NCBI RefSeq assembly: GCF_001592125.1
Contig: NZ_BCWI01000013.1
Location: 55,265 to 119,264, forward strand
Source of the DNA: Microbacterium hominis NBRC 15708
GTDB taxonomy: Bacteria; Actinomycetota; Actinomycetes; Actinomycetales; Microbacteriaceae
Length of the DNA: 64,000 nt
Reading direction: 5' to 3'
The notes under the pieces: model-generated
Told to the model about the DNA's origin: nothing
What the model saw: the letters and a program-made list of their open reading frames with translations, nothing else
Databases searched by the model: none
Shown here: positions 35,954 to 44,895 of the stretch, one piece after another
Numbering within the stretch: position 1 is the first letter of the stretch
How the letters are laid out: each line of letters opens with the position of its first letter
Made by a program: the position numbers and the translations under genes

Positions 35954-37782
35954 GATTCTCCTTCGGGGGATGCGGATGCCGCCGGGTCGTCGGCGTGCAA
36001 CGCACGGCCGAGCAGCTCCGAGAGCGAGGTCGTCATCAGTGCGCGGTCGGCCGCGCCGAGCGGGTGGTGGCCGGCCAGCAGCGACTGGACGTACAGCAGG
36101 TGGATGCCGAGGTCGAACACCCGGCCGTCCGGGGCCGATCCGAGTCGGCGCACGAGCGCGTTGGTCCAGTTCAGACACAGCCGCGCGGCGGGGGCGCCGT
36201 CGGCGGGCGCGCCGCCGACGACCGCGGCGGCGCGATCGAGCACGCCGCCCCACAGCGCACCGCCGGCGCTGCGGGCACGGCCGCGATCGAGCGCGCGCAG
36301 CACGGCGGGGTCGGAGACGAACAGGCCCGGCAGCTCGCCGCGCGCGAAGGAGCGGACCATCACGTCGACGTCGGGCAGCGCCGCCGCCGCGCGTCGTTCC
36401 AGCTCCAACGCGGCGGCGCGGTCGTCCAGTGGCGGCAGGTCGAGCCGGTCGATCTCGTCCAGCACCTCGATGCGCTCGACGGTGACGTGGGGGAAGACGT
36501 CGGGGAGGCGTCGGATCAGATCGGCGTCGTAGACGTAGCCGCCGTCGACGAGCACCCCGCCGTCGTCGATGACGCTCGCCACCTGGCGGAACTCGTCGAC
36601 GGTCTCGGCGTAGCGCACGTGCGGGAACCGGCGCACGAGCTCCTCGATCCGCAGCCGGCCCTGCGTGGTCTCCACCGACAGCCAGCGGACGATGAAGCGG
36701 GCGAGCTCGTCGTCGTGGCGGACGAGCGCCTTGAGGGCGACCTCGTGGATCGCGACGAACTGCGCGAGACGGGCGGGATCGCTCAGCGCGAGGTCGAGGA
36801 TCCACCGACGGATGCCGTCGCCCAGCTCCCGACGGGTCTGCTCCAGCGCGTCGTCGTCGACCAGCGCCTCCCGGCTCGCGGTCGGGTGCAGTCCCTCCGA
36901 GTCGATGACGGCGCGCGCGAAGAACGCCCAGTCGGGGAGGATGTCATCGGCGCGCTCGGTCAGCAGCATCCGGCGCAGGTACACGCGGGTGCTCTGCCGC
37001 GCCGACGGCGGCGGCGCGAACGGCAGCACGTAGGCGACACCGCGGGTCTGCGTCGCCGGCACCGTCAGCGCGATGACGTCCAGCGGTTCCGCACCGAGGA
37101 GGTCGCGGCCGTAGGCCAGCCGCGTCTCGCGGTCGGCGGACAGGAACGGCGGCGCGGTGGTGATCGTCGTCTCGCCGCCGGCGGGCAGGTCGACCGCGAT
37201 CGTCACGGGCAGGTAGGCGGCGAAGGTCTCGGCGAGCTCGAGCACCGTCGCGGTCTCCACGAGGGCGCGCGTCTCGGCGCGGGGGGAGAGGTGCACGCTG
37301 GTGCCGACGGGGGTCTCCGGCGCGCCGGGGCTGACGGTGAAGGTGCCGTCGGAGCGGCCCACCCACTCGACGGCCTCGCCGGCGGCGGCGCTGCGCGAGC
37401 GGATGACGATGGTGTCGCAGACCATGAAGCACGACAGCATCCCGATGCCGAACTGGCCCAGGTAGTCGCCGCGCGGCAGGTCGAAGATGTCGCGCTTGGA
37501 GCTGCGCCCCACGGTCGCCAGCAGATCGGCGACCTCGGCGGCGGTGAGACCGACGCCGTCGTCGCGGAGGACGAACTCGTCGGATGCCGCACTCACCGGC
37601 GTGATCCGCACGCGCCCGCCCCCGCCGTCGACGCCGCGGCGCGCGGCGATCGCGTCGACCGCGTTCTGCAGGAGCTCGCGCAGATACACGCGGGGGCCGG
37701 AGTAGATGTGCCGGCTGAGCAGATCGATGACTCCGCGCAGGTCGACCTGGAACTGATGGGCGGCGTTCTCGTTCAGCGTCAT
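35950..37782 (-). CDS. Hsp90-family ATPase (HtpG-like)
   Basis: 610 residues. GHKL ATPase: E36 and N40 in LRELLQNAVDAI, DDGVGL at 74-79 (metal/adenine Asp), GQFGIGMLSCF at 109-119 (lid/gamma-phosphate). Middle domain with TRVYLRRMLLTERADDILPDWAFFARAVIDSEGLHPTASREAL; the ATP-sensing Arg is R304. The C-terminal part is diverged but retains a HLLYVQSLLAGHHPL stretch like the HtpG dimerisation end. The extreme C-terminus is PEGES, not the EEVD used by eukaryotic TPR clients. Almost certainly distinct from a house-keeping htpG, because it is tied to the TPR gene by an ATGA overlap. Confidence 0.88.
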   Translation of the reverse strand: MTLNENAAHQFQVDLRGVIDLLSRHIYSGPRVYLRELLQNAVDAIAARRGVDGGGGRVRITPVSAASDEFVLRDDGVGLTAAEVADLLATVGRSSKRDIFDLPRGDYLGQFGIGMLSCFMVCDTIVIRSRSAAAGEAVEWVGRSDGTFTVSPGAPETPVGTSVHLSPRAETRALVETATVLELAETFAAYLPVTIAVDLPAGGETTITTAPPFLSADRETRLAYGRDLLGAEPLDVIALTVPATQTRGVAYVLPFAPPPSARQSTRVYLRRMLLTERADDILPDWAFFARAVIDSEGLHPTASREALVDDDALEQTRRELGDGIRRWILDLALSDPARLAQFVAIHEVALKALVRHDDELARFIVRWLSVETTQGRLRIEELVRRFPHVRYAETVDEFRQVASVIDDGGVLVDGGYVYDADLIRRLPDVFPHVTVERIEVLDEIDRLDLPPLDDRAAALELERRAAAALPDVDVMVRSFARGELPGLFVSDPAVLRALDRGRARSAGGALWGGVLDRAAAVVGGAPADGAPAARLCLNWTNALVRRLGSAPDGRVFDLGIHLLYVQSLLAGHHPLGAADRALMTTSLSELLGRALHADDPAASASPEGES

Positions 37783-37880
37783 ACCTCGGGGTGGAGCGTC
37801 GGGGATACCTCCAGGCTATTCGAGAATTTGCCCGGCGCGCGGGGGTGGCGCCGCGCGCGCCGGCGGAGCAGGATGAGGCC

Positions 37881-38315
37881 ATGGACACCTCGGATGCGGT
37901 CAGCTTCCTCGATGACCGGCAGTGCTGGCAGCGACTCGCCGAGCAGGAGCTCGGCCGCCTGGTCACCCACGTCGGCGACGTCCTGGACATCTTCCCGGTG
38001 AACTACATCCTCGACGGGGAGAGCATCGTCTTCCGCACCGCCGAGGGCAGCAAGCTGACCGAGCTCACGATCAACGACGGCGTGCTCTTCGAGGTCGACG
38101 AGTACAGCGACACCGACGCCTGGAGCGTGGTGGTGCGCGGCCACGCCCACCGCCTGACGACGGCCGACGACGTGCGCGCCGCGGACGAGCTCGGGCTGCG
38201 CCCGTGGATCCCGACGGTGAAGTACAACTACGTCCGCGTCGTGCCGGCATCCCTGTCCGGACGCGACTTCCGCCGGGGGCCGGAACCCGATCGGTACGGT
38301 GTGCAGGAGTACTGA
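37881..38315 (+). CDS. Pyridoxamine 5'-phosphate oxidase-fold protein
   Basis: 144 residues, a short flavin/PLP-binding split-barrel protein (Pyridox_oxase_2 type): the N-terminal WQRLAEQELGRLVTHVGDVLDIFPVNYILDGESIVFRTAEGSKL and later GHAHRLTTADD are characteristic. Divergent from the Hsp90/TPR unit. Ligand could be FMN or F420; reaction unknown. ATG at 37881 chosen since earlier in-frame starts precede the domain. Confidence 0.75.
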   Translation: MDTSDAVSFLDDRQCWQRLAEQELGRLVTHVGDVLDIFPVNYILDGESIVFRTAEGSKLTELTINDGVLFEVDEYSDTDAWSVVVRGHAHRLTTADDVRAADELGLRPWIPTVKYNYVRVVPASLSGRDFRRGPEPDRYGVQEY

Positions 38316-38451
38316 CGGTTCGCGCGTCCAGATGGCATGACGTACACTGGACAGTGCACTTGAAGTCTGCATTCTTTTGCCGTGCCCGCGTGGTTCCCGC
38401 GTGGTCCTCGAGCACGGGAGGCGGATTTCACCCTGGGATCCCCGGATCTCT

Positions 38452-38524
<73 letters not shown>

Positions 38525-38606
38525 CGCGTCAGCGATCAGTTGACACAGCAGGCGCGCCGGTCCACGCCGGCGCGGAAGCAAGTCCGAGAACGTCCGAGCA
38601 CGTCAC

Positions 38607-38882
38607 ATGGGTGGGTACATGGTCCAGGAAGAGGCGCACGGCGAGGTCGTCGCAGCAGGCGGCACGCCCCGCGAGAAGAAGCTGAACTTCTTCCAGCGGA
38701 TCGCGCTCTTCATCCGCCAGGTCTTCGGCGAACTCCGCAAGGTGGTCACGCCGACCCGCCAGGAGCTCCTGAAGTTCACCGGTGTCGTCCTCGGCTTCGT
38801 CGTCGTGATGATGGCCGTCGTGTACAGCCTCGACTTGCTCTTCACCTGGGTGGTGCAGGTCGTCTTCGGCGTGCCGAGCTGA
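38607..38882 (+). CDS. secE: Preprotein translocase subunit SecE
   Basis: 91 residues. Single C-terminal membrane span (FTGVVLGFVVVMMAVVYSLDLLFTWVV) preceded by the conserved amphipathic FFQRIALFIRQVFGELRKVVTPTRQEL. Binds SecY as part of the translocon. ATG at 38607 or the in-frame ATG at 38619 (preceded by GGTGGG) may be used. Confidence 0.94.
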   Translation: MGGYMVQEEAHGEVVAAGGTPREKKLNFFQRIALFIRQVFGELRKVVTPTRQELLKFTGVVLGFVVVMMAVVYSLDLLFTWVVQVVFGVPS

Positions 38883-38935
38883 TCCAGCCGACGCCCGAGC
38901 TGTCACCGCACGACCCCCGAGGGAAGAGGACATAC

Positions 38936-40021
38936 GTGTCTGAGAAGTACACCGACGACGTCGACTGGGCCACCGCCGCCGAGCAGTCCAGTGAAGACGA
39001 CGAGGCGCAGGAGGGCAACATCCTCGCCGCCGAGGAGCGCGCCTCCGCGCCCGCGGAGCACCTCGCCGTCCACGTGGTCGACGACGAGGACGCGGCCGTC
39101 GACGACGACGAGTACGACGACATCGACATCGAAGACCCGGAGGCAGACGCCATCGTGAACGACGCACTGGAGATCGACGAGGCCGCCGAGGCCGAAGCCG
39201 CCGCCGAGGTGCTCACCGACGCCCTCGCCGAGGAGGAGGCCGACGCGGCCGCTCACGCCGCCGAGGAGATCGCGCCCTACGACGGTCCCGACGTCAACGG
39301 CGAGCCCGACGCCCCCGTGCTGGACGAGGAGTTCGTCGCCGAGGTCGAGACCGCCGGCGAGGTGGTCGAGGCCGCCGAGGACGACGCCGACGCCGCACCC
39401 GAAGACCCCTACGAGGCGTTCCGCACCGAGCTGCGGTCGCTTCCCGGCAAGTGGTACGTCATCCACTCGTACGCGGGCTTCGAGCGCAAGGTGAAGGCCA
39501 ACATCGAGCAGCGCAAGAACTCGCTCGAGGTCGAAGAGGACATCTACCAGGTCGAGGTCCCCATGGAGGACGTCGTCGAGATCAAGAACGGTCAGCGCAA
39601 GATGGTCACGCGCGTCCGGATCCCCGGCTACGTGCTCGTGCGCATGGAGCTCAACGAGGACACGTGGTCGGTCGTGCGTCACACGCCCGGCGTCACGGGC
39701 TTCGTGGGCAACGCCCACAACCCGACGCCGCTGCGTTTCGAGGAGGCCTTCAACATGCTGAAGTCCCTCGTGCAGGTCACCGAGACGGCGCCCGTCAAGG
39801 GCGGCGGGGCCAAGGGTTCCGCGACCCAGGCGCGCAGCGTCATCACCGAGGTCGACTTCGAGATCGGTGAGACGATCACGATCAAGGAGGGCTCGTTCGC
39901 GGGTCTTCCCGGCTCGATCAGCGAGATCAAGCCGGAGAGCGGCAAGCTCACGGTGCTCGTCTCCCTCTTCGAGCGCGAGACGCCGGTCGAGCTGTCGTTC
40001 GACCAGGTCACCAAGCAGTGA
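38936..40021 (+). CDS. nusG: Transcription termination/antitermination factor NusG with a long acidic N-terminal extension
   Basis: 361 residues against ~180-200 in most bacteria. The NGN domain (GKWYVIHSYAGFERKVKANIEQRKNSLEV, from ~residue 171) and C-terminal KOW domain (FEIGETITIKEGSFAGLPGSISEIKPESGKLTVLVSLFERETPVEL) are normal. The first ~165 residues are extremely rich in Glu/Asp/Ala, as in other Microbacteriaceae. GTG start with AAGAGGA upstream. Binds RNA polymerase and Rho or ribosomal S10. Confidence 0.94.
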   Translation: MSEKYTDDVDWATAAEQSSEDDEAQEGNILAAEERASAPAEHLAVHVVDDEDAAVDDDEYDDIDIEDPEADAIVNDALEIDEAAEAEAAAEVLTDALAEEEADAAAHAAEEIAPYDGPDVNGEPDAPVLDEEFVAEVETAGEVVEAAEDDADAAPEDPYEAFRTELRSLPGKWYVIHSYAGFERKVKANIEQRKNSLEVEEDIYQVEVPMEDVVEIKNGQRKMVTRVRIPGYVLVRMELNEDTWSVVRHTPGVTGFVGNAHNPTPLRFEEAFNMLKSLVQVTETAPVKGGGAKGSATQARSVITEVDFEIGETITIKEGSFAGLPGSISEIKPESGKLTVLVSLFERETPVELSFDQVTKQ

Positions 40022-40026
40022 TCGCC

Positions 40027-40053
40027 ACCGGATGCCGCGGCATCCGGTAGAAT
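40027..40053 (+). promoter_or_regulatory. 22-bp perfect palindrome plus rplK -10 box
   Basis: ACCGGATGCCG/CGGCATCCGGT (40027-40048) is a perfect inverted repeat and is the shared GGATGCCGCGGCATCC core (40030-40045). It runs directly into TAGAAT (40048-40053), a likely -10 for rplK. A terminator for nusG and a promoter element for rplK may overlap here. Confidence 0.5.
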
Positions 40054-40164
40054 CATCAGGTTGCGCGCTCGTCGCGCGACCTCCCCACCACCTTTCGGGT
40101 CCGCCGATCGCGTGGAAGCGCGCCCCGATGCTCCGGCCACGGGCGCTCGACAGAAGGAAAGAGA

Positions 40165-40596
40165 ATGGCACCGAAGAAGAAGGTGACCGGCCTGATCAAG
40201 CTTCAGATCAACGCCGGTGCCGCCAACCCGGCGCCGCCGATCGGCCCCGCGCTCGGTCAGCATGGCGTCAACATCATGGAGTTCTGCAAGGCGTACAACG
40301 CCGCGACCGAGTCGCAGCGCGGCAACGTCATCCCCGTGGAGATCACCGTCTACGAGGACCGCAGCTTCACGTTCATCCTGAAGACCCCGCCCGCCGCGGA
40401 GCTCATCAAGAAGGCCGCCGGCGTGCAGAAGGGCTCCAAGACCCCGCACACCGTCAAGGTCGCGAAGCTCACCAAGGACCAGGTCCGTCAGATCGCCGAG
40501 ACGAAGATGCCCGACCTGAACGCGAACGACATCGAGGCCGCCTCGCTGATCATCGCCGGCACCGCCCGCTCCATGGGCATCACGGTCGAGGACTGA
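40165..40596 (+). CDS. rplK: 50S ribosomal protein L11
   Basis: 143 residues. Typical L11: [37 protein letters not shown] and the C-terminal [36 protein letters not shown]. Binds 23S rRNA and the GTPase centre. First gene after the nusG gap, cotranscribed with rplA 13 nt downstream. Confidence 0.98.
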   Translation: MAPKKKVTGLIKLQINAGAANPAPPIGPALGQHGVNIMEFCKAYNAATESQRGNVIPVEITVYEDRSFTFILKTPPAAELIKKAAGVQKGSKTPHTVKVAKLTKDQVRQIAETKMPDLNANDIEAASLIIAGTARSMGITVED

Positions 40597-40609
40597 GGGG
40601 GAACGCACA

Positions 40610-41299
40610 ATGGCTAAGTCCAAGGTTTACGAAGCAGCCGCGGCGAAGATCGACCGCGACAAGTTCTACACGTCCACCGAGGCCGTGAAGCTCGCGAAGG
40701 AGACGGGGTCGAAGAAGTTCGACTCGACCGTCGAGGTCGCCCTCAAGCTCGCGGTCGACCCGCGCAAGGCGGACCAGATGGTCCGCGGCACGGTCATCCT
40801 CCCGCACGGCACGGGCAAGACCGCCCGCGTCATCGTGTTCGCGACGGGCCCGGCCGCCGAGGCCGCCATCGCCGCGGGCGCGGACGAGGTCGGCGGCGCC
40901 GAGCTCATCGAGAAGGTCGCCGGCGGCTGGACCGCGTTCGACGCGGCCGTCTCCACGCCCGAGCTCATGGGCCAGGTCGGACGCCTCGGCAAGGTCCTCG
41001 GTCCCCGTGGCCTCATGCCGAACCCCAAGACCGGCACCGTGACCCCCAACCCGGCCAAGGCCGTCGAGGAGATCAAGGGCGGCAAGATCGAGTTCCGCGT
41101 CGACAAGCACGCCAACGTGCACTTCGTCGTCGGCAAGGCCTCCTTCACGGCCGAGCAGCTGGAGGAGAACTTCACCGCCGCGGTCGAGGAGATCGTGCGC
41201 CTGAAGCCCTCGAGTTCGAAGGGCCGCTACATCCAGAAGGGCGCCGTGTCGACCACGTTCGGCCCCGGCATCCCGCTGGACGTCAACTCCCTGGTCTGA
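40610..41299 (+). CDS. rplA: 50S ribosomal protein L1
   Basis: 229 residues, with [22 protein letters not shown], the L1 signature. It forms the L1 stalk and represses its own operon in many bacteria. A strong terminator follows. Confidence 0.98.
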   Translation: MAKSKVYEAAAAKIDRDKFYTSTEAVKLAKETGSKKFDSTVEVALKLAVDPRKADQMVRGTVILPHGTGKTARVIVFATGPAAEAAIAAGADEVGGAELIEKVAGGWTAFDAAVSTPELMGQVGRLGKVLGPRGLMPNPKTGTVTPNPAKAVEEIKGGKIEFRVDKHANVHFVVGKASFTAEQLEENFTAAVEEIVRLKPSSSKGRYIQKGAVSTTFGPGIPLDVNSLV

Positions 41300-41315
41300 T
41301 CCTCGGATCGACCTC

Positions 41316-41351
41316 ACGACGGGGCTCCACCTTCGGGTGGGGCCCCGTCGT
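41316..41351 (+). terminator. Intrinsic-type terminator after rplA
   Basis: ACGACGGGGCTCCACC - TTCG - GGTGGGGCCCCGTCGT: 16-base arms with one G·T wobble and a stable UUCG tetraloop. No long T tract. Confidence 0.75.
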
Positions 41352-41355
41352 CGTC

Positions 41356-41631
41356 TCAGCCGTCCCGGCGGATCTCGAAGACGCCGGAGCCCTCGGGCGC
41401 GATCTGCTCGACCTGCACGTCGTCGACCCAGCCGCCGCGCGGGCCGCGGCGGGCCCAGTCCACGACGTCGGCCACGGCCGCATCGCTGCCCTCCACCTCG
41501 GCCTCGACGCTGCCGTCGGGGCGATTGCGCACCCATCCGGTGGCCCCGGCGCGCGCGGCGACGGCTTCCATCGTGAATCGGTAGCCGACGCCCTGCACGC
41601 CGCCGCGGGCGACGAGGTGGACACGCATCAT
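41356..41631 (-). CDS. acyP: Acylphosphatase
   Basis: 91 residues, the standard size. Hydrolyses acyl phosphates. Contains VHLVARGGVQGVGYRFTMEAVAARAGATGWVRNRPDGSVEAEVEG; the catalytic Arg is in GVGYRF and the Asn in RNRPDG. Overlapping ATG ATG start (41631 or 41628). Lies head-to-head against rplA's terminator. Confidence 0.95.
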   Translation of the reverse strand: MMRVHLVARGGVQGVGYRFTMEAVAARAGATGWVRNRPDGSVEAEVEGSDAAVADVVDWARRGPRGGWVDDVQVEQIAPEGSGVFEIRRDG

Positions 41632-41654
41632 CCCCCCATCCTGCCCGCACCGCG

Positions 41655-42281
41655 TCAGCGGGGCCAGACGAGGCTCACCGCGAGGGCGATCATCACGACC
41701 GCGATCACGCCGTCGACGATGCGCCAGGAGCGCGGCGTGGCCAGCCGGCGCCCCAGATGACGGGCGCCGAGGGCGAGCGAGAAGAACCAGAGGACGGATG
41801 CCGCGGCGGCCCCCGCGGCGAACCACCAACGGTCCGCGCCGTGCGTGTTCGCGACGGAGCCGAGGAGGAACACGGTGTCGAGGTAGACGTGCGGGTTGAG
41901 CCAGGTGAGCGCGAGGCACGTCAGGACGATCGGTGCGAGCCGCGGCGCGCGCTCGGCGTCGCGGGGCCCCTCATCGGACACCTGCAGCGCCGCATGCGCC
42001 GGACGCAGCGCCCGGCGCGCCGCGAGCAGCCCGTAGCCGCCGAGGAAGAGGGCGCCCGCCCACCGCACGGCGTCGATGAGCCAGGGGACGGCGTGCAGGA
42101 TCGCGCCGATGCCGGAGACGCCGACCGCGATGAGCACGGCATCCGACAGCGCGCACACGAGGGCGACGGCCACCACCCGCTCGCGGCGGATGCCCTGGCG
42201 CAGCACGAAGAGGTTCTGCGCGCCGATCGCGACGATGAGCGACAGGCCGAGGCCGAAACCGGCGAGGACGGTGGGGAGCAC
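41655..42281 (-). CDS. LysE-family exporter (ArgO-like)
   Basis: ~208 residues, six membrane spans; exports basic amino acids. Motif LIVAIGAQNLFVLRQGIRRERVVAVALVCALSDAVLIAVGVSG is the LysE signature. Divergent from its probable regulator ArgP/LysG at 42351. I use the GTG at 42281 (MLPTVLAGF..., as in relatives); a GTG at 42332 would extend it 17 residues but leaves only 18 bp for two promoters. Confidence 0.88.
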   Translation of the reverse strand: MLPTVLAGFGLGLSLIVAIGAQNLFVLRQGIRRERVVAVALVCALSDAVLIAVGVSGIGAILHAVPWLIDAVRWAGALFLGGYGLLAARRALRPAHAALQVSDEGPRDAERAPRLAPIVLTCLALTWLNPHVYLDTVFLLGSVANTHGADRWWFAAGAAAASVLWFFSLALGARHLGRRLATPRSWRIVDGVIAVVMIALAVSLVWPR

Positions 42282-42338
42282 GGCTTCGACGCTAGGAGGA
42301 TCGTCGTGATCAGTCCAGGTGACGATTCTCACGCCTCG

Positions 42339-42351
42339 TAAGCTGAGCTTA
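42339..42351. promoter_or_regulatory. Palindrome over the ArgP/LysG start
   Basis: TAAGCTGAGCTTA is a perfect 6+6 inverted repeat around one base. It contains a -10 (TAAGCT, 42339-42344) and ends on the A of the ATG at 42351, so the mRNA is probably leaderless and a bound dimer could block its own promoter. Confidence 0.5.
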
Positions 42352-43241
42352 TGTCCCGCATCTCGCCCGAGCTGGCGCTCACCCTCGCGACGGCCGTCGA
42401 GGAGGGGACGCTGGAAGTCGCCGCGCGCCGACTGCACCTCACCCCCTCCGCCGTCAGCCAACGCATCCGGGCGCTCGAGGACGCGCTCGGACAGGTGCTC
42501 CTCGTGCGGACGAAGCCGGTGCGCGCGACGCCGGCGGCGCACGGTGTCGTCCGCTACGCCCGCCAGCTCGCGCTCCTCGAGGCCGACGCGATCGCGGAAC
42601 TGGGCGCGGATGCCGCCACGACGCGCGTGCCCCTCGCCGTGAACGCGGACTCCCTGGCGACCTGGTTCCTCGCCCCGCTGGCGCGGTTGAGCGCGCGCCA
42701 TCCGGTGGTCTTCGACCTGCACCGCGACGACCAGGACTTCACGGCGGGCCTGCTCGAGTCGGGCACGGTGATGGGGGCGGTCACCTCGCGTGAGCAGCCC
42801 GTCGGCGGATGCCGGGTCAGCCCGCTCGGGGAGCTCGTCTACGAGGCGGTCGCGACCCCGGCCTTCCGCGATCGGTGGCTGACCGGCGACGCCGACGGCG
42901 ACCGCGACGGGCTGCGGCGGGCGCCGGTGATCGACTTCGACCGCCGCGACGACCTGCAGACGCGCTGGTTGACGGCCCGGGGCGTGGACCCCACCGCCCC
43001 GCCGCGCCACCGCGTGCCCGCGTCGCACGACTTCGCGACGGCCGTCCAACTCGGGTTGGGATGGGCTCTGCTGCCGCGCCTGCAGTCGCGCGAGGCCCTC
43101 GCCTCCGGCGCCCTCGTGCCGCTGGGCGGACCAGAGGTGGCGGTGGCGCTGTTCTGGCAGCAGTGGAACCTGCGCTCGCCCCTGCTCGACGCGGTGGCGG
43201 GGGAGATCGTCGCGGAGGGACGCCGCGTGCTGTCGCGGTGA
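42351..43241 (+). CDS. LysR-family regulator ArgP/LysG
   Basis: 296 residues. N-terminal HTH ELALTLATAVEEGTLEVAARRLHLTPSAVSQRIRALEDALGQVLLVRTKPVRATPAA (residues ~5-62) is diagnostic of ArgP/IciA/LysG. C-terminal LysR substrate-binding domain. Divergent from the LysE exporter, the classical LysG-lysE layout in which lysine or arginine bound to the regulator turns on export. Confidence 0.9.
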   Translation: MSRISPELALTLATAVEEGTLEVAARRLHLTPSAVSQRIRALEDALGQVLLVRTKPVRATPAAHGVVRYARQLALLEADAIAELGADAATTRVPLAVNADSLATWFLAPLARLSARHPVVFDLHRDDQDFTAGLLESGTVMGAVTSREQPVGGCRVSPLGELVYEAVATPAFRDRWLTGDADGDRDGLRRAPVIDFDRRDDLQTRWLTARGVDPTAPPRHRVPASHDFATAVQLGLGWALLPRLQSREALASGALVPLGGPEVAVALFWQQWNLRSPLLDAVAGEIVAEGRRVLSR

Positions 43242-43242
43242 G

Positions 43243-44295
<1,053 letters not shown>

Positions 44296-44430
44296 CGGGT
44301 CGCTCCTTCCCGTGCGTGTCGGCGTTGGCTGCACGTGCGGCCGGGGAGGCGTGGTGCCCCCGTGTCGACCAGTCAACCCCGGGGATGTCTCCGCCGTGTT
44401 ACGCGAGTGCTACCGGGCCGCTAAGCGTCG

Positions 44431-44895
44431 TCAGCGGCGCGTGACGCTCTCGCCGAGCGCGTGCAGCAGGCGGGTCAGCGCATGGATGTCGTCGAGGGGC
44501 CAGTCCACGATCGCATCCAGCAGCAGGCCCTGCTGCGGGGCCCGCGCGGCCTCGAGGCGCCCCCGGCCCTCGGCCGTGGCGGACAGCAGGCTCGAGCGGC
44601 CGTCGGCGGGGTCGGGGGCGCGCGAGATGAGGCCGAGGCTCTCCAGCTCACGGATCGTCCGGCTCAGCTGGCCCTTGTCCATCATGAGGTGATCGGCGAG
44701 CGTGGACAGGGTCACGCCGTCGCGGCGGGCGATGGTCGTGAACACCTTGTACGCGCCCGGCAGCAGGCCCGGGCTCACCCGGTTCGCGATCTCGCTGATC
44801 ACCCGTTGGAAGCGGGTGATCAGCTCCCCGAACTCGGCCTCCAGCTCCCGCACCGCGTCGGTACGGGAGCTGGAGGCTGCGGAGGTCTCAGCCAT
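44431..44895 (-). CDS. MarR-family transcriptional regulator
   Basis: 154 residues. Winged HTH: DGVTLSTLADHLMMDKGQLSRTIRELESLGLISRAPDPADGRSSLLSATAEG. Overlaps the downstream end of the DHA2 efflux gene by 8 nt and is cotranscribed with it. Probably represses the pump; repeated GTTGA/TCAAC sites lie in the promoter. Confidence 0.9.
   Translation of the reverse strand: MAETSAASSSRTDAVRELEAEFGELITRFQRVISEIANRVSPGLLPGAYKVFTTIARRDGVTLSTLADHLMMDKGQLSRTIRELESLGLISRAPDPADGRSSLLSATAEGRGRLEAARAPQQGLLLDAIVDWPLDDIHALTRLLHALGESVTRR

Noticed and set aside
33197..36532. A 1111-residue plus-strand open frame
   Set aside because: It mirrors the TPR-like and Hsp90-like genes; its composition is Arg/Gly/Ala-only and lacks domains.
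33158..37782. Hsp90/TPR pair as an anti-phage defence operon
   Set aside because: No nuclease, toxin, NTPase effector or mobile-element neighbour is present; chaperone role is the simpler inference.
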